10,816 nt of DNA from Marinilabiliaceae bacterium UBA5213 (GTDB lineage Bacteria > Bacteroidota > Bacteroidia > Bacteroidales > Marinilabiliaceae). The stretch covers positions 1 through 10,816 of the forward strand of contig DHVH01000218.1 in NCBI GenBank assembly GCA_002412555.1, in the 5' to 3' direction. A model generated the notes under the pieces. The model did not search any database and was not told where the DNA came from. It worked only from the letters and a program-made list of their open reading frames with translations. This document shows, in pieces, positions 1 to 6,696 of the stretch (within the stretch, counting starts at the first letter, position 1; every line of letters starts with the position of its first letter). The translations under genes were made by a program, and so were the position numbers.

Positions 1-423
1 TTTGTTCTGACAACAATGCTTTTTTTGTGCTTGTGCATTACGGCAGAAGGGCAAAATAACGAAGCATCCGATACCCTTATTGTCCATTTTGATCCGGAAC
101 CTTTTGAATTTATTTTTGATGAGACCATCACCAAAATCGGCAGTGATTTTTTCAGAATGTTTTATGGTGAATGGGAAAACACTTCGCTAATTACCGGACT
201 ATCGATTTACATAGGAGAAAAGCCCATGCCCGGCATGGGCACCAGAATATGGGTAAAAGTTGAAGATCGCTACACTTTTATGGCTTTTGTCCGCCCTAAC
301 CTGGAGCAATTGCGGCAAAGTGTTCAGCTGGCGCTTGACCAGACTCAATCGTATTTCATCAATTACGAGTTGATTCAAAAAGATTTAGAAAGTGACGACT
401 ATAGCGGCACAGGCCTCTTTTAA
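1..423 (+). CDS. csgE: Curli assembly/transport protein CsgE (5' partial)
   Basis: Periplasmic accessory factor of the curli (type VIII) secretion system; in the E. coli family it caps the periplasmic side of the CsgG pore and helps deliver curlin subunits. The visible protein matches CsgE through the stretch TITKIGSDFFRMFYGEWE (compare E. coli TVTKIGRDFYRAF), then the IGEKP turn, IWVKVED, and a C-terminal helix ending in an acidic tail. The frame is open from base 1. The first ATG (base 16) would leave a very short hydrophobic start with no positive charges, whereas the in-frame residues before it (FVLTT) extend the hydrophobic core. The real start and most of the signal peptide therefore probably lie left of the window. 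The stop is followed 26 bp later by csgF, consistent with one operon. Identification is confident; the start is unknown. Confidence 0.9.
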   Translation, partial: FVLTTMLFLCLCITAEGQNNEASDTLIVHFDPEPFEFIFDETITKIGSDFFRMFYGEWENTSLITGLSIYIGEKPMPGMGTRIWVKVEDRYTFMAFVRPNLEQLRQSVQLALDQTQSYFINYELIQKDLESDDYSGTGLF

Positions 424-449
424 TAAAACTTAAAGTAAAAACCACATCT

Positions 450-884
450 ATGAAACCAAATCTCATCCAGAGCAAAAAATGGCTACTTGTGCTTCCTTTA
501 TGGGCATTATGGATGCTTTATTCATCAGATGTCATGGCACAGGACTTTGTTTATCAACCTGTGAATCCTGCATTTGGTGGCAGTTACCTTAACTATTCCT
601 GGCTCCTTAATTCGGCCCAGGTGCAGAACACCCACGAAGAAAAAACACCGGAACGTACCGTCACCGATCCGCTTAAGGACTTTGAAGGAAGCCTTAATCG
701 CCAAATTCTGAGCCAGCTTTCACGCAATCTCATGCAGAACTATTTTAGTGAAGGGTTTTCAGAAGGTCAGTACAATGTAGGCAGTTATGAAATTGAAATA
801 TCACCAGGAACAAACGGACTTGAGATTGTCATTCTCGATACCAGCACCGGTGATCAAACCACTGTTACCGTGCCCTATTTCTAA
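450..884 (+). CDS. csgF: Curli assembly protein CsgF
   Basis: Secreted curli factor that in E. coli binds the CsgG pore and couples secretion to nucleation of the fibre at the cell surface. Of 144 residues, about 1-31 form a signal peptide (KK, then a long hydrophobic stretch, with likely cleavage after MAQ). The mature N-terminus DFVYQPVNPAFGG followed by WLLNSAQVQN is the family signature: the E. coli protein has FRNPNFGG and FLLNSAQAQN, the segment that plugs into the CsgG channel. A middle helix (about 75-95) and a C-terminal beta segment ending DTSTGDQTTVTV match the family's C-terminal domain. The ATG follows an A/T-rich leader, as usual in Bacteroidota. It lies between csgE and csgG with short gaps, so the three are almost certainly co-transcribed. 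Confidence 0.93.
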   Translation: MKPNLIQSKKWLLVLPLWALWMLYSSDVMAQDFVYQPVNPAFGGSYLNYSWLLNSAQVQNTHEEKTPERTVTDPLKDFEGSLNRQILSQLSRNLMQNYFSEGFSEGQYNVGSYEIEISPGTNGLEIVILDTSTGDQTTVTVPYF

Positions 885-933
885 TGCCTGCAAGCCATTT
901 GCCCCATGACTTATAGGTCTGAAACCTAAAACT

Positions 934-2343
934 ATGAGCATCTACCCTGCTTACAAAAAACACCTCCACATTTTGGTGGCAATTTCCCTATTAGTCCTGG
1001 CCCAAAGTTGTGCCAGCACTTTCAAACATCCCGTTTCGCCTGCTCCGGCTCGACTGGGGGAATATTCACAAGTCCACAAAAAAGAAACCAGCCAACTGCC
1101 TGAACCAAAAGAGAAGGTTTATGCAGCCGTCTATAATTTCAGGGATCAGACCGGACAATACAAACTACTCGAAAACACCGCCAGCTGGTCCACCGTAGTC
1201 ACCCAAGGCGCCACATCTGTACTCATTCAGGCGCTGGAAGAATCCAAATGGTTCATTGCCATAGAGCGGGAAGGCCTCTCCAATCTGCTGAATGAACGCC
1301 GGATTATCCGACAAACCCAAGAGCAATTTAAAGGCAGCAGTAGCACCCTCCCTCCACTATTATATGCAGGCATCATCATAGAAGGAGGCATCATTGCCTA
1401 CGAATCAAACATCCGGACAGGTGGCATTGGCGCACGCTACTTTGGCACTGGCACATCCGGACAATACCGTGAGGATCAGGTAACTATATATCTAAGAGCG
1501 GTCAGCACAAGTACCGGACGTATTCTAAAAACCGTTCATGCATCAAAAACCATTCTTTCTCAAAAGCTGGATATGGGCATATTCCGCTTTGTGTCACTTA
1601 AAAAGCTCCTTGAAGCTGAAGTTGGATATACCTACAATGAACCCTCCTTTGTCGCCGTGCAAGAAGCCATCGACAAGGCTGTTTTGGCCTTGATTATTGA
1701 AGGATTGGGTGACAATCTTTGGGAACTTAACAACCCCAATGACATCAATTTATCCGTAATAAATGACTATTACGAAGAGAAGGAGTTGAGTGCTAACACA
1801 GATTATCTGGGCAACACAACAAGCTTCCGCAACAAATCGTATAGCGTTGCGCTCAAAGGCAGTTGCACCTTCTTAGATGGAGATACGGGAAATGGACGGA
1901 TAAAACCGGCCGGGAGTCTGACCCTCGGATTTCTTCAAAAGCATCCGGTCAACCTTTTGCTGGACATGGGAATTGGCCAGGCCGCAGACGAGATATACTT
2001 TGAAACCAACTTCATCAACGCAGCAGCCATAGCTCAGTTCCAGCTTTTACACCAATACAAAAACAATCCTTTTATTCAGTTGGGATACGGCGTATCATTT
2101 GTTACCGATAATCGATGGTTTGAAAATGACCCCGAGTGGAACACCAATGTTTTACAATACCTCCACTTTGGAGCAGGGTACCAATGGCAAATAAATGATT
2201 GGCCATTAGACATTCAAGTTTCTGTTTCCAATCAATTTTTTCTTAACGACCGGTTTGATGGTGTATCGTACGGAAAATACAACGACCGTGTTTGGATGGC
2301 CAATCTGAGTCTTCAGTACCGGTTCAATATTTCAAAGCAATAA
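934..2343 (+). CDS. csgG: Curli secretion channel CsgG with C-terminal barrel-like extension
   Basis: Outer-membrane lipoprotein pore for curlin export. Of 469 residues, 1-26 form a lipoprotein signal with the acylated Cys at 26 (context LAQSC, a loose lipobox). Residues about 60-270 align with the whole E. coli CsgG core: AVYNFRDQTGQYK, SKWFIAIEREGLSNLLNERR, GGIIAYESNIRTGGIGARYF, KTILS, FRFV..LLEAEVGYTYNEP. The E. coli protein (277 aa) ends near this point. Here about 180 more residues follow, with roughly eight alternating amphipathic segments (about 302-314, 324-336, 339-350, 360-375, 379-392, 405-420, 425-437, 452-464), the last reading LSLQYRF. This resembles a small eight-stranded outer-membrane barrel. 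By hand alignment, the E. coli constriction residues Tyr51, Asn55 and Phe56 correspond to a Leu/Glu, Ser84 and Trp85. CsgG identity is secure; the barrel reading is inference. Confidence 0.93.
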   Translation: MSIYPAYKKHLHILVAISLLVLAQSCASTFKHPVSPAPARLGEYSQVHKKETSQLPEPKEKVYAAVYNFRDQTGQYKLLENTASWSTVVTQGATSVLIQALEESKWFIAIEREGLSNLLNERRIIRQTQEQFKGSSSTLPPLLYAGIIIEGGIIAYESNIRTGGIGARYFGTGTSGQYREDQVTIYLRAVSTSTGRILKTVHASKTILSQKLDMGIFRFVSLKKLLEAEVGYTYNEPSFVAVQEAIDKAVLALIIEGLGDNLWELNNPNDINLSVINDYYEEKELSANTDYLGNTTSFRNKSYSVALKGSCTFLDGDTGNGRIKPAGSLTLGFLQKHPVNLLLDMGIGQAADEIYFETNFINAAAIAQFQLLHQYKNNPFIQLGYGVSFVTDNRWFENDPEWNTNVLQYLHFGAGYQWQINDWPLDIQVSVSNQFFLNDRFDGVSYGKYNDRVWMANLSLQYRFNISKQ

Positions 2344-2386
2344 AAATAAACCTCAATATAGCTCGTAAACATTAAGCCATAATCGT

Positions 2387-3865
2387 ATGAACCTGCTTAA
2401 ATCAATTTCGACTCTGTTGCTCATACTCACTTTTTTTGCATGTGAAGAGCATGTTGATAACCTACTGACAGGCACCTTGTCTGGCGTTGTTCTTTTTCAG
2501 GAGGACTACAGTCCTCTGTCAGAGGTACGAATAACGACCCATCCATACACTGAAAATGTCACGGCTGATAAAAATGGGCGCTTCACCATCAACAATATGC
2601 CAACCGGAGAGTACAATGTAATAGCCACAAAAAGCGGGTATAAATCGCAAAGCATCACTGTTACCATAACGCATAACAAGGAAACAGACGTAGAAATGGT
2701 ACTTCCCCGAAGCTTGTCGAGCGACAATGCCCCGGTGTTTTCTGAAAACCACGCACCACTCAACAATGCCCAACTCCAAACCATTCATGCTGAATTTCAG
2801 TGGCAAACGATGCAAAAAAACGACTCGGTTTGGTATAAACTATTGCTTTACGAATCAGGAGCATCCAATAATCCCTTGAGTTTTGAAAGCCTGACAGACA
2901 CCTTTTGGGTGGTCAACAACCTTAAATTTAATACCTGGTACTACTGGCAGGTTTTTGCTGAAAATGATGCGGGACAAACATTCTCAGAGATACGACAATT
3001 CAGAACCATGGCATTTCCTTCGAATAAAATTCTTTATGCCGCCAAAGCGGGTGAAAGCTACCAACTCTTTGTAGCGGATTCAACCGGATCTAGCCGTGTG
3101 CAAATCACGAGTAACCTACACCACATTTGGAATGCCCGTGTCAATAAGCAAAAAACCAAAATCGCATTTCAGTCAAGCCAGGAGATGACTCCCCATTTAT
3201 ATGTAATGGATATTGATGGCAGCAACCTAAAAAAGCTCACCACCTTTCAAGTTGGTGGCTATTTTCACCACAAAATTGAGTACGACTGGGCTCCTAACGG
3301 CTCATACATCACATTTTCGAGCTTTAACAAATTATACCGAATAAACCCCGATGGCACAGGATTAATAGCTATTGCTTCGGCACCTGAGGGAAAGCATTTC
3401 AGGGAAGTTATTTACCAACCTAACGGGTCGGGACTGGTGACCATTTTGACCGGAAGCTCGATGAAAGACCGTCAGATATGCAAACTCAACACCAACGGCA
3501 GTAATCTTGAAGTTATTTATAGGAACGACCAATATGCCATTCAAGGTCTGGCCATGCATCCCGACAACAACAGACTGTTGTTGTCCATGGATATGAGTGG
3601 TAACGACTCTGAAACCGGTCGGATGCTGGATGCAAGAATCATGGAACTCAACATCAGCAGTGGCACACTCACCGATCTGTCCATCCGTAAAATCAACGGA
3701 ACCAATGATTTGGAAGCGGCCTACTCGCCCGACGGGGGGAAAATAATTTTCAGCAATGGGTTAAATACTGCAACAGCAATGCCTGACATTTGGATTACCT
3801 ATGAAGATGGCCAGTACCGAAAAAATATCATACCCGGCGCTTTCAATCCCTTCTGGTTTGAGTAA
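2387..3865 (+). CDS. Curli-operon lipoprotein: CarboxypepD_reg-like, Fn3-like and beta-propeller domains
   Basis: No named family recognised for the whole 492-aa protein, but its parts are visible. Residues 1-19 are a lipoprotein signal (hydrophobic run ending FFAC, Cys19, then EE). Residues about 29-106 form a carboxypeptidase-regulatory-like beta-sandwich (TLSGVVLFQE, DKNGRFTINNMPTGEYNVIA, GYKS). Residues about 113-207 look like an Fn3-type domain (FQWQT, WYKLLLYES, TWYYWQVFAEND). Residues about 212-490 hold repeated TolB/PD40-like propeller blades: LYVMDIDGSNLKKLT, YDWAPNGSYITFSS, KLNTNGSNLEVIY, MHPDNNRLLLS, AYSPDGGKIIFS. It starts 43 bp after csgG on the same strand and precedes a 174-bp gap, so it is probably the last gene of the curli operon. 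Outer-membrane attachment and a role in binding or anchoring at the curli secretion site are inferred from position only; no catalytic residues are evident. Confidence 0.8.
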   Translation: MNLLKSISTLLLILTFFACEEHVDNLLTGTLSGVVLFQEDYSPLSEVRITTHPYTENVTADKNGRFTINNMPTGEYNVIATKSGYKSQSITVTITHNKETDVEMVLPRSLSSDNAPVFSENHAPLNNAQLQTIHAEFQWQTMQKNDSVWYKLLLYESGASNNPLSFESLTDTFWVVNNLKFNTWYYWQVFAENDAGQTFSEIRQFRTMAFPSNKILYAAKAGESYQLFVADSTGSSRVQITSNLHHIWNARVNKQKTKIAFQSSQEMTPHLYVMDIDGSNLKKLTTFQVGGYFHHKIEYDWAPNGSYITFSSFNKLYRINPDGTGLIAIASAPEGKHFREVIYQPNGSGLVTILTGSSMKDRQICKLNTNGSNLEVIYRNDQYAIQGLAMHPDNNRLLLSMDMSGNDSETGRMLDARIMELNISSGTLTDLSIRKINGTNDLEAAYSPDGGKIIFSNGLNTATAMPDIWITYEDGQYRKNIIPGAFNPFWFE

Positions 3866-3918
3866 AATTTTATTCGGCTAAATATCACGATTAACTCTGC
3901 ATAGTTCATAGCCTTAAA

Positions 3919-3939
3919 AAACACTATTTTTGAGTGTTT
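3919..3939 (+). terminator. Possible weak terminator hairpin after the curli operon
   Basis: A perfect 7-bp stem AAACACT / AGTGTTT with a 7-nt loop (ATTTTTG) lies 53 bp after the lipoprotein stop. It is A/T-rich and lacks a proper T-tract, so it would be weak. It overlaps a promoter-like TATTTTTG and the duplicated kinase-start block, either of which could explain the same bases. Confidence 0.25.
3925..3932 (+). promoter_or_regulatory. Candidate Bacteroidota -7 element (TAnnTTTG) upstream of araC
   Basis: TATTTTTG fits the Bacteroidota -7 consensus TAnnTTTG, and the same element is kept at the matching place in the kinase copy (5557-5564). No good TTTG is present about 19 bp upstream, so only half of the promoter consensus is seen. 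If active it would drive araC with a leader of roughly 100 bases. Confidence 0.3.
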
Positions 3940-4039
3940 CTGAAGCGATTGCGATGAGACCTGATTCCCCTGAATGCATGGCTGCTTTTTGAAATGGTTG
4001 TAATTGCTATAAAAAATTTAATCAACAGGAATTAAAGTT

Positions 4040-4783
4040 ATGGACTACAAAGAGATACACCCAAATGGAAGTTTGAATGCTTTTGTAAAATACTTTTGGA
4101 GATACGAGCACTCGGGTGAAGATGTCGAATACACCCTTATTCCTGATGCTTGCTTCGATTTAGTGGTTGATTTTGAAAACAAGGTATTGCAAAACATTTA
4201 CCTTACAGGAATTTGGACTAAGCCAATAAATATGACAGTTACGAAAGGAACTACCCTTTTAGCCGTCCGTTTCAAAATGATAGCCTCAGAATACCTATTA
4301 AAAATTGGGCTAAAAGCACTACTCAATAGCATGACCATACTTCCAAAAGACTTTTGGGATATACATAATGTAAAATGTACTGCACTTGAAAAATTTGCTT
4401 CTGATTTATCAGAAACCATGGTCCGACTCCTAAACGAGCAAGCCAAATTGGACCATCGCAAACTTAAACTATTCGAATTTATTTATAGTGAGGAGTTTCT
4501 GACAGTTAGCGAACTATCCGAAAGGGTAGGCTGGAGCAGCCGGCAAATAAACCGCTATTTTAATGCGCAGTTTGGCATTTCTTTAAAAAAGCTTATAAAT
4601 ATCGTTCGTTGTAATGCATGCTACCCAAGCATTGTTGAAGGCAACCTTTTTCCTGAAAAAGCATTCACAGACCAGGCGCATTACATCAAGGAAATTAAAA
4701 AATACACAGAAAAATCTCCTGGGCAGCTTTTTAAGAACCAAAACGACCGATTTTTACAATTATCTGTCCTTAAAGCTAGGTAG
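4040..4783 (+). CDS. AraC-family transcriptional regulator
   Basis: Cytoplasmic DNA-binding regulator, 247 aa. Residues about 1-125 resemble the N-terminal sensing domain common in Bacteroidota AraC proteins (PNGSLNAFVKYFWRYE, YTLIPDACFDLVVDF, LTGIW, LLAVRFK). The C-terminal part is an AraC/XylS double helix-turn-helix: the first HTH at about 153-173 (LTVSELSERVGWSSRQINRYF), then FGISLKKLINIVR, and the second HTH ending DQAHYIKEIKKYTEKSPGQLF, the family's C-terminal signature. The start ATG follows GGAATTAAAGTT, with only a weak purine-rich stretch. It is followed after 34 bp by an S51-type protein, which suggests the pair is co-transcribed and that this regulator may control its own operon. 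The ligand is unknown. Sampled lines are about 37-40% G+C, lower than the hydrogenase genes. Confidence 0.88.
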   Translation: MDYKEIHPNGSLNAFVKYFWRYEHSGEDVEYTLIPDACFDLVVDFENKVLQNIYLTGIWTKPINMTVTKGTTLLAVRFKMIASEYLLKIGLKALLNSMTILPKDFWDIHNVKCTALEKFASDLSETMVRLLNEQAKLDHRKLKLFEFIYSEEFLTVSELSERVGWSSRQINRYFNAQFGISLKKLINIVRCNACYPSIVEGNLFPEKAFTDQAHYIKEIKKYTEKSPGQLFKNQNDRFLQLSVLKAR

Positions 4784-4787
4784 CTTT
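4772..4787. repeat. Perfect inverted repeat at the araC stop codon
   Basis: AAAGCTA-GG-TAGCTTT is a perfect 7-bp dyad with a 2-bp centre spanning the araC stop codon (TAG, 4781-4783). As RNA it would make a 6-bp stem with an AGGT loop; as DNA it could be an operator. A second short palindrome, ATTATT-A-AATAAT, lies at 4791-4803. Both sit just ahead of the S51-type gene. Confidence 0.35.
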
Positions 4788-4817
4788 GCGATTATTAAAT
4801 AATTATAAAGGGGAAAA

Positions 4818-5438
4818 ATGAAAAAAAAAATGTTTTTAGCATCATCCTTTAAAGATGTCGCCAATCTGTTGATCGATTTTACCGGGGAAGACCTGAAAGG
4901 AAAAACCGTAACTTTTATTCCCACCGCAAGCATTCCAGAGAAGATTAAGTTCTATGTCGGCTCAGGCAAAAAAGCGCTTGAAAAACTAGGATTAACAATA
5001 GATGAGTTAGAAATATCCAAGGCAACATCTACAGAAATAGCAGATAAACTGCAGCAAAACGATTACATATACATTTCAGGGGGCAATACCTTTTTCTTGC
5101 TTCAGGAGCTGAGACGATCAAAGGCCGACAAGCAAATCATAGACCAAATCAATTCAGGAAAACTATACATTGGCGAGTCGGCCGGCTCAATGATAATGTC
5201 ACCTGATATCACCTATGCAACCAGCATGGACGACCACACAAAAGCCAAGGATCTGCACGATCATTCTGCATTGAATATGGTTGAAGTATATCCATTGCCC
5301 CACCATACGAATTTTCCGTTTATCAAAACAGTGGAGAAAATTATTTCAAAATACGGGACTGAATTAGCACTATGTCCAATTAGCAACTCCCAAGTCCTAT
5401 TAGTTGAAGGTGAAAAGGCATGGGTTCAAAACACGTAA
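4818..5438 (+). CDS. Peptidase S51 (PepE-like) / class I glutamine-amidotransferase-like protein
   Basis: Predicted cytoplasmic serine hydrolase of the S51 family (dipeptidase E type, which cleaves N-terminal Asp peptides in Salmonella), 206 aa, close to the family's usual length, with no signal peptide. Visible marks are the N-terminal MFLASSF strand, VTFIPTA at about 31-37, YISGGNTFFLLQEL at about 85-98, and the nucleophile elbow GESAGS with Ser121. PLPHHTNFPF (159-168) supplies the likely catalytic His. Substrate is not predictable, since many Bacteroidota homologues are annotated only as type 1 glutamine amidotransferase-like. The start has a purine-rich AAAGGGGAAAA just upstream, one of the few Shine-Dalgarno-like sites here. 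The start codon is followed by a run of ten A and then a second in-frame ATG at 4830, which is an alternative start. It lies 34 bp after araC. Confidence 0.85.
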   Translation: MKKKMFLASSFKDVANLLIDFTGEDLKGKTVTFIPTASIPEKIKFYVGSGKKALEKLGLTIDELEISKATSTEIADKLQQNDYIYISGGNTFFLLQELRRSKADKQIIDQINSGKLYIGESAGSMIMSPDITYATSMDDHTKAKDLHDHSALNMVEVYPLPHHTNFPFIKTVEKIISKYGTELALCPISNSQVLLVEGEKAWVQNT

Positions 5439-5464
5439 AAACTGCCGCAAAATGCAAAGGTGTT

Positions 5465-5491
5465 AAAACCTCGTGCTTTGGGTAAGGTTTT
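5465..5491 (+). terminator. Possible weak stem-loop after the S51-type gene
   Basis: AAAACCT and AGGTTTT form a perfect 7-bp stem around a 13-nt loop, 26 bp after the S51 stop. The 3' arm ends in four T. The stem is A/T-rich and the loop is long, so this is a weak candidate for separating the araC/S51 pair from the kinase operon. Confidence 0.25.
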
Positions 5492-5548
5492 GTTCGGTTC
5501 AGTTACAAATTTGATCAGATTGGTCGGTGCTTAATAGAAAAGTATCGG

Positions 5549-5630
5549 AAAAACAGTAATTTTGAGCCTAACTGTGATGATTGAAATGATGAGACCAACA
5601 GAAACACCTGAGTGTGCAGATGAGTTTTTA
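5549..5630 (+). repeat. Parent copy of the duplicated kinase promoter and N-terminal block
   Basis: This segment covers the bases just upstream of the sensor kinase and its first codons. It matches the degraded block at 3917-3992, with shared A-run, TAnTTTTGAG, GATTG, ATGAGACC and CCTGA-TG words. The match fades after the FLK codons. The two copies are in the same orientation about 1.63 kb apart and flank the araC/S51 pair. Confidence 0.5.
5557..5564 (+). promoter_or_regulatory. Candidate -7 element (TAnnTTTG) of the sensor-kinase operon
   Basis: TAATTTTG fits the Bacteroidota -7 consensus and is conserved in the second copy at 3925-3932. A matching -33 TTTG is not seen. A transcript starting about 7 bases downstream would favour the kinase ATGs at 5586 or 5589 over the TTG at 5562. 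Confidence 0.35.
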
Positions 5631-6671
5631 AAATTACACGAAGGCATAATGAATTCCGGTGTTGTTGCATCCATTAGGCGTGTGGCAATTGTTTCAATGC
5701 TCGGCGTCGTTTCCTTGCTGTTTTTGGGTGAAATACTGGATGTGACCGACCTTTACCACCGTCCAATATCCATTATTTTAGCTGTAATTGGCATTAACCT
5801 GCTAAGTGAGGGCAATGTCCTGATTAACCGCACACTCAACAGAAAAATGCCGTGGTTCGGAAAACTTACTCAAAGAATCACTATTCAACTGGGACTAAGC
5901 TTTAGCTGGTTAGTTTTGATTACTTTTCTTTTCTACTCACTAACTCCCCGAACGCTTTCGAAAGAAGCCATCATGTCTTTTCTTTTCGGAACCCTGTTTA
6001 TCCTGTTCTTCAACAGCATCTTAATTATGAGAAACTTTGCCTATAGCTGGCGACAATCGATAATGGAGAACGAACACCTGAAGCAGGCTAAATTACATGC
6101 CGATTATATGGCACTTCAAAACCAGTTGAACCCTCACTTTTTGTTTAACAGTTTTAGTGTTTTAATCTCTGAAATTCAATACAATCCGAAAAGTGCTGTT
6201 GAATTTGCCCAAAAAATGTCGGATGTTTACAGGTACGTATTGCAGCAACGCAATGCAACCACCACAACCTTAAATGCTGAACTCAGTTTCATGTCCGATT
6301 ACCAGTTTTTACATAAAATACGCATGGGAGATGCTCTTGATATAAAAATGGACATCAATCCGGCCCACTTAAATCTGGAGCTGCCACCTATAACTTTACA
6401 GGCATTGGTTGAAAATGCCATTAAGCACAATAGAGCCACAAAAAAACAACCGCTAATTATTCAAATTTCAAGTATAGTTAACAATCAACTTTGTGTCACC
6501 AATAACCTCAGTCCCAAAAACACAACCTACTCCACTGGTGTTGGTCTCGAAAATATTCTGGAACGCTACAAGCTTCTCACATACAAACAAGTCCTCATAC
6601 AAAATGACCATAAAAATTTCACAGTAACACTGCCATTGCTGGACAAAAGCGAGTTATCCGAGTCAATATAA
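5577..6671 (+). CDS. Membrane sensor histidine kinase, LytS-type (His_kinase family)
   Basis: Inner-membrane sensor of a two-component system, 364 aa from this ATG. Four hydrophobic segments (about residues 35-55, 64-82, 104-122, 131-151) form the membrane part, with no recognisable periplasmic sensor domain. A helix then leads to the phosphoacceptor motif LNPHFLFNSF (His187), typical of His_kinase. The ATPase part shows the N box LVENAIKHN (about 277-285) and the G box TGVGLENILERYKLL (about 320-334). The frame is open back to a TTG at 5562, but TTG starts are rare in this phylum. ATGs at 5577, 5586 and 5589 are all possible, and 5589 aligns with the only ATG of the degraded upstream copy. 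It is followed after 25 bp by its LytTR partner. The signal it senses is unknown. Confidence 0.88.
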   Translation: MIEMMRPTETPECADEFLKLHEGIMNSGVVASIRRVAIVSMLGVVSLLFLGEILDVTDLYHRPISIILAVIGINLLSEGNVLINRTLNRKMPWFGKLTQRITIQLGLSFSWLVLITFLFYSLTPRTLSKEAIMSFLFGTLFILFFNSILIMRNFAYSWRQSIMENEHLKQAKLHADYMALQNQLNPHFLFNSFSVLISEIQYNPKSAVEFAQKMSDVYRYVLQQRNATTTTLNAELSFMSDYQFLHKIRMGDALDIKMDINPAHLNLELPPITLQALVENAIKHNRATKKQPLIIQISSIVNNQLCVTNNLSPKNTTYSTGVGLENILERYKLLTYKQVLIQNDHKNFTVTLPLLDKSELSESI

Positions 6672-6696
6672 TTTAAAGCATCAATACCAAAACACC

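Larger units (their letters stand above)
3917..3992 (+). pseudogene. Degenerate copy of the sensor-kinase promoter and N-terminal coding region
   Basis: This stretch between the curli operon and araC aligns with 5549-5630 at the start of the sensor kinase. The upstream part matches at 16 of 18 bases (AAAAACACTATTTTTGAG here, AAAAACAGTAATTTTGAG there). Then come GATTG and ATGAGACC shared exactly. Translated, it gives MRPDSPECMAAF then TGA, against MRPTETPECADEF in the kinase. Gaps fall in whole codons and several changes are at third positions (CCT/CCA, GAA/GAG, TGC/TGT), which points to common coding ancestry. One extra T in the T-run at 3986-3990 would restore FLK as in the kinase, but further stops follow. 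I read it as the remnant 5' end of a kinase-like gene; a conserved leader peptide is the alternative. My overall hand count is about two-thirds identity. Confidence 0.5.

Noticed and set aside
914..928. Hairpin TAGGT-CTGAA-ACCTA between csgF and csgG
   Set aside because: The stem is only 5 bp and mostly A/T, within a 49-bp gap of an evident operon; likely chance.
2506..2815. Two overlapping - strand frames inside the curli-operon lipoprotein
   Set aside because: They are antisense to the regulatory-like and Fn3-like domains, with no promoter or motif; judged shadows.
3986..4013. E. coli-like promoter (TTTTTG, 16 bp, TATAAA) ahead of araC
   Set aside because: It does not fit the Bacteroidota promoter consensus, and such pairs arise often in A/T-rich spacers.
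5562..5576. TTG start for the sensor kinase
   Set aside because: TTG starts are rare in this phylum, the TTG lies inside a promoter-like TAATTTTG, and three in-frame ATGs follow within 30 bases.
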